From Paractinoplanes maris (GTDB lineage: Bacteria; Actinomycetota; Actinomycetes; Mycobacteriales; Micromonosporaceae): 64,000 nt of DNA. Shown one piece after another: positions 58,978-64,000 of the stretch. The position numbers were made by a program, and so were the translations under genes. The stretch covers positions 744,001 through 808,000 of the forward strand of contig NZ_JALPVL010000001.1 in assembly GCF_023544465.1 (NCBI RefSeq), read 5' to 3'. Under the pieces are notes generated by a model that saw nothing but the letters and a program-made list of their open reading frames with translations, ran no database searches and was not told where the DNA came from. Within the stretch, counting starts at the first letter, position 1. Each line of letters starts with the position of its first letter.

Positions 58978-60255
58978 GTGACCATGGGGACGAGGGTTTA
59001 TCTGGCCCGGCTAGCCGGGCTGCCCGTGTTCGACCCCAACGGCGACCGGGTCGGGCGGGTCCGCGACGCCGTCGTGCGGCTGCGGACGACGAACCGGCCG
59101 CCACAGGTGGTCGGGCTGGTGGCCGAGATGGCGCTGCGCCGGCGCATCTTCCTGCCGATCGGCCGGGTGACGTCGATGGACGCCGAGGCGGTCGTGCTGG
59201 CCACCGGCGTGCTCAACCTGCGCCGCTTCGAGAAGCGGCCGAACGAGCTGCTCGTCGTGGAGGACCTGCTGGACCGCCGGGTCACCGTGACCCCCGAGAC
59301 CGGCGACGGGCCCGCCCTGCCGAGCACGGTCGTCGACATCAGCATGGAGCTCAACCGCAACAACGAGTGGCTCGTGACCCGGGTCGCCGTGCGGGGGCAG
59401 ACCGGTCGGCTGGCTCGCCGCGGGCACATCTTCCAGGCCGACTACGACCGGGTTCACGGGCTGATCGGGCCGACCGACACCCAGGGCACGTCCAACCTGC
59501 TGGCTCTGCTCGAGCAGATGAAGCCGGCCGACATGGCCAACGCCCTGCAGGACCTGCCGGACGCCCGCCGTAACGAGGTGGCCGCCGCGCTGAGCGACCG
59601 CACGCTGGCCGACGTGCTCGAGGAGCTGCCCGAGCACGACCAGGTCGAGATCCTGATCCGGCTCGATCGCGAGCGCGCGGCCGACGTGCTCGAGCGGATG
59701 GACCCGGACGACGCCGCCGACCTGCTCGGCGAGCTGCCCAAGGCCGAGCAGGCGGTGCTGCTCGACCTGATGGAGCCGGACGAGGCCGACCCCGTCCGCC
59801 AGCTGCTCGACTACCGCCCGGGCACGGCGGGAAGTGTGATGACCTCGGAGCCGGTGATCATGACGCCGGACGCCACGGTGGCCGAGGCACTGGCCCGGAT
59901 TCGCGAGCCGGAGCTGTCCCCCGTGGTGGCGGCCCAGGTCTTCGTCGCTCGCGCGCCCTCGGCCACGCCGACCGGGAAGTATCTGGGCATGGTGCACTTC
60001 CAGCGGCTGCTGCGGGAACCGCCCGCGTCGCTGCTGGGTGGCCTGGTCGACTCCGACCTCGAGCCGTTGCGCCCCGAGACCACCCTGGCCGAGATCACCA
60101 AGCGGATGGCCACCTACGACCTGGTCGCCATTCCGGTGGTCGACTCGACCCACCGTCTGGTGGGTGCGGTGACGGTCGACGACGTGCTCGACCACTCGCT
60201 GCCGCGCGACTGGCGTGACCGCGACCTGAGCGAGGACGACGAGGTCGTGCTGTGA
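58978..60255 (+). CDS. MgtE-N / CBS-domain protein with PRC barrels, lacking the channel
   Basis: A 425-residue soluble protein: two PRC-barrel-like parts (VYLARLAGLPVFDPNGDRVGRVRDAVV and STVVDISMELNRNNEW), an MgtE N-domain superhelix (about 190-280, with LPEHDQVEILIRLDRERAADVLERMDPDDAADLLGELP repeats of leucine and aspartate), and two CBS domains (about 285-415). The Mg2+ channel domain is absent. It matches the arrangement of M. tuberculosis Rv1232c and may act as a magnesium or nucleotide sensor. Its stop overlaps the next start by GTGA. Confidence 0.9.
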   Translation: MTMGTRVYLARLAGLPVFDPNGDRVGRVRDAVVRLRTTNRPPQVVGLVAEMALRRRIFLPIGRVTSMDAEAVVLATGVLNLRRFEKRPNELLVVEDLLDRRVTVTPETGDGPALPSTVVDISMELNRNNEWLVTRVAVRGQTGRLARRGHIFQADYDRVHGLIGPTDTQGTSNLLALLEQMKPADMANALQDLPDARRNEVAAALSDRTLADVLEELPEHDQVEILIRLDRERAADVLERMDPDDAADLLGELPKAEQAVLLDLMEPDEADPVRQLLDYRPGTAGSVMTSEPVIMTPDATVAEALARIREPELSPVVAAQVFVARAPSATPTGKYLGMVHFQRLLREPPASLLGGLVDSDLEPLRPETTLAEITKRMATYDLVAIPVVDSTHRLVGAVTVDDVLDHSLPRDWRDRDLSEDDEVVL

Positions 60256-60803
60256 CCGAGCCCCGTCGCGAGCCCCCGGCCCGCCTCGACCAGCCGGTGG
60301 AGCCGGGCCGGGTGCGGCTGCCCCGCTTCGACTCCGAGTCGTTCGGCCGGTGGTCCGAGAGCATCGCCCGTTACATGGGCACGGCCCAGTTCATCGTCTG
60401 GATGACGATGGTGATCGCCGCCTGGTTCGCGTGGAACACGCTGGCCCCGGCCGGCCTGCGGTTCGACCCGTACACGTTCACGTTCCTGACCTTGATCTTG
60501 TCGTTGCAGGCGTCCTACGCCGCGCCGCTCATCCTCCTCGCGCAGAACCGGCAGACCGACCGCGACCGCCTGGCCATGGAGGAGGACCGCCGGCGCGCCG
60601 CCATGCAGAAGGCGGACACCGAATACCTCGCCCGCGAGATCGCCTCGCTGCGGATCGCGATGGGCGAGGTCGCCACCCGCGATTTCCTGCGCTCCGAGCT
60701 GTCCCGCCTGGCCGACGAGCTGGACGAGGCGGCCCACCGGCGGGAGATAAGAGCACGGTCGGATCGCGACGACGAACGTAAGGACTGGGAAGAGGACCAC
60801 TGA
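60252..60803 (+). CDS. DUF1003 membrane protein
   Basis: A 183-residue protein with a cytoplasmic head, two membrane helices (FIVWMTMVIAAWFAWNTLAP and FLTLILSLQASYAAPLILLA) and a charged helical tail beginning QNRQTDRDRLAMEEDRR. This is the DUF1003 signature pattern. GTG at 60252 overlaps the stop of the MgtE-like gene, so the two are coupled, as their homologues are adjacent in mycobacteria (Rv1232c-Rv1231c). Function unknown; a Mg2+-linked role is inference from the partner. Confidence 0.88.
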   Translation: MTEPRREPPARLDQPVEPGRVRLPRFDSESFGRWSESIARYMGTAQFIVWMTMVIAAWFAWNTLAPAGLRFDPYTFTFLTLILSLQASYAAPLILLAQNRQTDRDRLAMEEDRRRAAMQKADTEYLAREIASLRIAMGEVATRDFLRSELSRLADELDEAAHRREIRARSDRDDERKDWEEDH

Positions 60804-60814
60804 CCGCCCCGACG

Positions 60815-60820
60815 TAGCAT
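60815..60820 (+). promoter_or_regulatory. Candidate leaderless -10 box of the Mrp gene
   Basis: TAGCAT ends seven bases before the ATG at 60828. It also contains the ATG of the longer start at 60819, which argues for the shorter one. Confidence 0.45.
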
Positions 60821-60827
60821 GGGCCTC

Positions 60828-61979
60828 ATGTCCGCTCCCGCCTCCACCATCGAGGACGCGATCCAGGCCGCACTGGCCACCGTCGACGACCCCGAGATCC
60901 GCCGCCCCATCACCGACCTCGGCATGGTCAAGGGTTTCACCGTCTCCGCGAGCACGGTCCGGGTCGAGCTGCTGCTCACCGTGGCCGGCTGCCCGCTGCG
61001 TGACAAACTCAACAACGACATCACCGCCGCACTCACCACGATCCCCGGCATCACGTCGGTGACCGTCGACTTCGGGGTGATGGACGAGGAGCAGCGCAAG
61101 GCTCTGCAGGTCACCCTGCGCGGCGGCGGCCCGGCGGCGGCCGAGCCGGTCATCCCCTTCGCCCAGCCGGGCTCGCGCACCCGGGTCTACGCGGTGGCCA
61201 GCGGCAAGGGTGGCGTCGGCAAGTCCAGCGTCACCGTCAACCTGGCCGCGGCCCTGGCCAAGCGGGGCCTCTCGGTCGGCGTCGTCGACGCGGACATCTA
61301 CGGTCACTCGGTGCCCCGCATGCTCGGCGTCGAGGGCCGCCCGACCCGGGTCGAAGACATGATCATGCCGCCGCAGTCGCACGGCGTGAAGGTGATCTCG
61401 ATCGGCATGTTCACCGCCGGCAACGCCGCGGTGGTCTGGCGTGGCCCGATGCTGCACCGCGCGCTGCAGCAGTTCCTGGCCGACGTCTATTGGGGCGACC
61501 TCGACGTGCTGCTGCTCGACCTGCCCCCAGGCACCGGCGACGTGGCCATCTCGCTGGCCCAGCTCCTGCCCAACGCCGAGATCCTGGTCGTGACCACACC
61601 GCAGACGGCCGCGGCCGAGGTGGCTGAGCGGGCCGGCGCGATCGCCATGCAGACCCACCAGCGCCTGGTCGGCGTGGTGGAGAACATGTCGTGGCTGGAG
61701 CTGCCGGACGGCTCGCGCATGGAGGTCTTCGGCGCGGGCGGCGGGCAGAAGGTCGCCGATTCGCTGACCACCACCGTGGGCGCCTCGGTGCCGCTGCTCG
61801 GTCAGATCCCGCTCGACACCCGGGTGCGCGAGGCGGGCGACGCCGGCAACCCGATCGTGCTGGTCGCGCCCGACGCGCCGGCCGCCCGGGCCCTCGACGC
61901 GGTGGCCGACAAGCTCGCCGTCCGCCGCGAGTCCCTGGTCGGCAAGCCGCTCGGCCTGACAGTCAACGCGCGCCACTAG
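60828..61979 (+). CDS. Mrp/ApbC-type P-loop ATPase
   Basis: Fe-S cluster carrier-type ATPase of the Mrp/NBP35 family, 383 residues. The N-terminal domain is a MIP18-like DUF59 fold (TVDDPEIRRPITDLGMVKG). The ATPase has the deviant Walker A ASGKGGVGKSS near residue 125, DADIYGHSVPRMLG and LLLDLPPGTGD. The C-terminal CxxC that holds a bridging cluster in many Mrp proteins is not present (WLELPDGSRMEVFGAGGG), as is usual in actinobacteria. ATG at 60828 is chosen over 60819 for its TAGCAT box. Confidence 0.92.
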   Translation: MSAPASTIEDAIQAALATVDDPEIRRPITDLGMVKGFTVSASTVRVELLLTVAGCPLRDKLNNDITAALTTIPGITSVTVDFGVMDEEQRKALQVTLRGGGPAAAEPVIPFAQPGSRTRVYAVASGKGGVGKSSVTVNLAAALAKRGLSVGVVDADIYGHSVPRMLGVEGRPTRVEDMIMPPQSHGVKVISIGMFTAGNAAVVWRGPMLHRALQQFLADVYWGDLDVLLLDLPPGTGDVAISLAQLLPNAEILVVTTPQTAAAEVAERAGAIAMQTHQRLVGVVENMSWLELPDGSRMEVFGAGGGQKVADSLTTTVGASVPLLGQIPLDTRVREAGDAGNPIVLVAPDAPAARALDAVADKLAVRRESLVGKPLGLTVNARH

Positions 61980-62005
61980 CCCGCTGAGCGAAGCGAAGCC
62001 ATAAG

Positions 62006-62419
62006 TTACGTGGCGTCGAGGTCGAACTTCTGACTCGGCGCCACTGCCGTGGAGCTCGAGGTCGTCGACCGGTTGTTCTTGATGTCGGCGGCCTCGGCCA
62101 CCTCGGTGAGGTCGGAGCGCACGCCGTTGAGGTCCTGCTTCACGTCGTCGAGCAGACCCTGGAGCGGCTTGCGGATCGCCGCCTCGTCCTCCTCGCTCAG
62201 CAGGTGCTTGCGGATGAACGCCTTCGGGTGCAGATCCTGCAGCTGAAGGTCGGTGCCCAGCTCCCGGTTGAGGTCGGTGGTCGCGTTCTGCGCCATCGCC
62301 CGCAGGCCCCGCAGCATGCGCAGGCCGTCGCCGATGACCTTGGGCAGCCGCTCACCGAAGATCAGCAGCGCCAGCATGAGGAGCGCGCCGATCTCCCACC
62401 AGTTCAGGTTCTCGAACAT
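62006..62419 (-). CDS. tatB: Sec-independent protein translocase subunit TatB
   Basis: A 137-residue membrane protein with a single N-terminal helix in MFENLNWWEIGALLMLALLIFGERLPKVIGDG, followed by an amphipathic helix (LRMLRGLRAMAQNATTDLNRELG) and a charged disordered tail, as in TatB. The glutamate and GERLP turn after the helix are conserved. ATG at 62417-62419 has GGAGG five bases upstream. It lies beside htrA and mrp as in mycobacteria. No tatA or tatC is seen in the window. Confidence 0.93.
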   Translation of the reverse strand: MFENLNWWEIGALLMLALLIFGERLPKVIGDGLRMLRGLRAMAQNATTDLNRELGTDLQLQDLHPKAFIRKHLLSEEDEAAIRKPLQGLLDDVKQDLNGVRSDLTEVAEAADIKNNRSTTSSSTAVAPSQKFDLDAT

Positions 62420-62486
62420 GTGGCCTCCCAGGTTCCCGCGCCCAAGCCTACGCACGCGAGGTGACCGATAGCAGTCCCCTCGGCGA

Positions 62487-63740
62487 TCAGTTGGCGTCGG
62501 CGGCCAAGGTCACCGAGGCGGTCTGCGTCTTCGTCCCGCGACGGTACTCCACCGAGATGGTCTTGCCGGGGTCGTACTTGCGCACCAGGGCGATCAGATC
62601 GGTGCCGTCCTCGAGGACGTGACCGTCGAGCTTGGTGACGGTGTCACCGGCCTTCAGACCCGCCGCCCCGGCCGGACCGGACGGCTCGACCGAGCGCAGC
62701 CGGGCGCCCGTCGTGCTGGTGCCCCCGGTGGCCACCTCGGCGCCGATCACCGTCCGCCGGGCCTTGCCGTGGTCGATGATGTCGCCGGCCACCCGGCGGC
62801 CCTGGTTGATCGGGATGGCGAAGGCCAGCCCGATGTTGCCGGCCTCGGTCTCGCTGCCACCGACCGAGCGGATCACCGAATTGACCCCGATCACCTGGCC
62901 GGCCGCGTTGACCAGCGGGCCACCGGAGTTGCCCTGGTTGACCGCGGCGTCGGTCTGGATGGCCGCGTAGTAGCGGGGTGAGCCCGACTCGCCGGCCTCG
63001 ATGGTGCGGTCGACCGCGCTGACGATGCCCGCGGTCACCGTGTTGACCAGGGCCAGCGGCGAGCCGAAGGCGAGCACCGGGTCACCGACGGCGATCGAGT
63101 CGGAGTTGCCGAAGGCGACCGGGGTGAGCCCGCGCTTGGCGACTTTGATCACAGCGATGTCGGAGTCGTGGTCGCGGCCGACCAGCTCGGCCTTGGCGGT
63201 GGAGCCGTCGGCGAACGACACCGACAGGGTCTCGTCCGCGCCCTCCACCACGTGGTCGTTGGTGATCACGTAGCCCTCGTCGGAGACCACGAAACCGGAG
63301 CCGATCGCCCCGGTGACGCGCACGGTCACGACGCTCGGCAGCACCTTCTCGGCGACGCCGGCCAGCGACTCGGGGGCCCGGTTGGCGGCGGCCGGCGGGT
63401 CCTCGGCGGTCGCGCCGAGCGCGGTGCCGCCGCCCGTGGCGACGCCCCCGCGGACCGCGAAGACATAGCCCAGCGTGCCGCCCAGACCGCCCGCCAGCAA
63501 GGCGGTGACCAGGCAGATGAGCAGGATCGGGGTATACGACCGACGAGGTGCGTCGGGGTCGGTCACGGGCTCGGGCGGCGGACCGCCGGTCGACTGTGCG
63601 CTCTGCACCACCACCGCGGTCGGCGCATACGGATCGCGCCAGGGGTCAGCGAGCGCGTCGGACCACCAGGGTGAACCTGGCGGGACGGGCTGACCATTCG
63701 CGGGCGGCGGCGTGGGACGCACATTCCAGCCGTCGGTCAC
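62487..63740 (-). CDS. HtrA-type serine protease with PDZ domain
   Basis: A 417-residue envelope protease. A disordered Pro/Trp-rich cytoplasmic head leads to one membrane helix at about 65-88, then the trypsin-like domain with catalytic His in ITNDHVV, Asp in DSDIAVI and Ser in GNSGGPL, and one PDZ domain at the C-terminus (SGPAGAAGLKAGDTVTKLDG). It resembles mycobacterial HtrA (Rv1223), which handles envelope stress. GTG at 63738-63740 has GGAGG seven bases upstream. The usual upstream partners sigE and rseA are absent here; a divergent gene starts 205 bases away. Confidence 0.93.
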   Translation of the reverse strand: MTDGWNVRPTPPPANGQPVPPGSPWWSDALADPWRDPYAPTAVVVQSAQSTGGPPPEPVTDPDAPRRSYTPILLICLVTALLAGGLGGTLGYVFAVRGGVATGGGTALGATAEDPPAAANRAPESLAGVAEKVLPSVVTVRVTGAIGSGFVVSDEGYVITNDHVVEGADETLSVSFADGSTAKAELVGRDHDSDIAVIKVAKRGLTPVAFGNSDSIAVGDPVLAFGSPLALVNTVTAGIVSAVDRTIEAGESGSPRYYAAIQTDAAVNQGNSGGPLVNAAGQVIGVNSVIRSVGGSETEAGNIGLAFAIPINQGRRVAGDIIDHGKARRTVIGAEVATGGTSTTGARLRSVEPSGPAGAAGLKAGDTVTKLDGHVLEDGTDLIALVRKYDPGKTISVEYRRGTKTQTASVTLAADAN

Positions 63741-63920
63741 GTCGGTGCCTCCACTCGATTCCTCCGGGCTCCCCCTCCAGGATGACACGGATCCTGAACA
63801 GCGCCCTGCCCCGGCCGGTTTATGCATCGACGGCCCAAATACTCTTCTATCCGATGTGCGCGGCTGAATCCACGTACGTCCGTCAACCGCCCCGGAGGTC
63901 GTCATCGTCCCCTCAGCCCG

Positions 63921-63944
63921 GCCTGGCCCGTCGACGGGCCAGGC
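63921..63944. promoter_or_regulatory. Perfect 24-bp palindrome at a gene start
   Basis: GCCTGGCCCG-TC followed by its exact reverse complement forms a 24-base palindrome that ends one base before the ATG at 63946. It could be an operator or an mRNA hairpin hiding the start site. Confidence 0.6.
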
Positions 63945-63945
63945 G

Positions 63946-64000
63946 ATGCAGTTCGCCGAGGCCTACGCGAGCGAGGACATCGTCCTGCAGACCGCCCGTA
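63946..64000 (+). CDS. O-methyltransferase-like gene, 5' end only
   Basis: Only the first 18 codons are inside the window: MQFAEAYASEDIVLQTAR. This opening resembles the SAM-dependent O-methyltransferase found next to sigE in mycobacteria (Rv1220c), whose members start near a FAExYxxEDxVL pattern. ATG at 63946 is the only usual start between the last in-frame stop (63865) and the conserved region. The ribosome site would lie inside the 24-base palindrome just upstream. Identity is tentative because so little is visible. Confidence 0.5.
   Translation, partial: MQFAEAYASEDIVLQTAR

Overview
The window is very GC-rich, almost every gene uses G/C-ending codons, GTG starts are common, and several genes have a TANNNT box six or seven bases before the start codon (the leaderless actinobacterial pattern). 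Gene content and order point to a soil actinomycete of the Micromonosporaceae, probably Actinoplanes or a close relative; this placement is inferred from gene order and protein character, not from a marker-gene comparison.

Most of the left two thirds follows a backbone I know from Mycobacterium tuberculosis (roughly Rv0990 to Rv1019): pth, rplY, prs, glmU, tRNA-Gln, a TetR regulator, ispE, rsmA, tatD, metG, rsmI, a protein mannosyltransferase, a small membrane protein, a RimJ-type acetyltransferase, moeA, galU, 5-formyl-THF cyclo-ligase and an FmdB-type zinc-ribbon protein. Lineage-specific material sits between these blocks: cysD/cysQ and a polyprenyl glycosylphosphotransferase (1-3754), an HTH/LAGLIDADG-like protein beside tRNA-Gln (8.4-9.2 kb), a secreted PKD-type protein (17-18.3 kb), an AT-rich island followed by a two-gene operon whose second product fuses a NodB deacetylase to a NodC-like glycosyltransferase (24.4-28.2 kb), a GAF protein with a degenerate histidine-kinase core (28.3-29.5 kb), a small oxidoreductase cluster (29.6-32.3 kb), gene debris beside tRNA-Ala (32.3-33.5 kb) and a diguanylate cyclase between galU and the cyclo-ligase (37.6-39.6 kb).

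The right third holds small membrane and housekeeping genes (RecB-like nuclease, MarC, PHP phosphoesterase, PH-domain protein, SpoU methylase), a stress-linked pair (thioredoxin behind a sigma-R-type promoter, then a radical-SAM protein behind a perfect actinobacterial SOS box and carrying an intein at the third cluster cysteine), then a CoA-binding protein, SDR, lipoprotein, EamA transporter, HAD phosphatase, PhzF protein and the MgtE-like / DUF1003 / Mrp / TatB / HtrA block. HtrA lies almost next to the start of an O-methyltransferase-like gene, with no sigE or rseA between them.

Regulatory sequences are the most informative part: a CIRCE-like HrcA operator before the FmdB gene, a sigma-R promoter, a CRP-type palindrome, a LexA box, and at least ten candidate leaderless promoters. 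Decayed genes include a frameshifted second DUF4383-like frame, a deleted small gene and a multiply frameshifted HEPN-type gene. No CRISPR array, rRNA, intact insertion sequence, phage or replication origin was seen.
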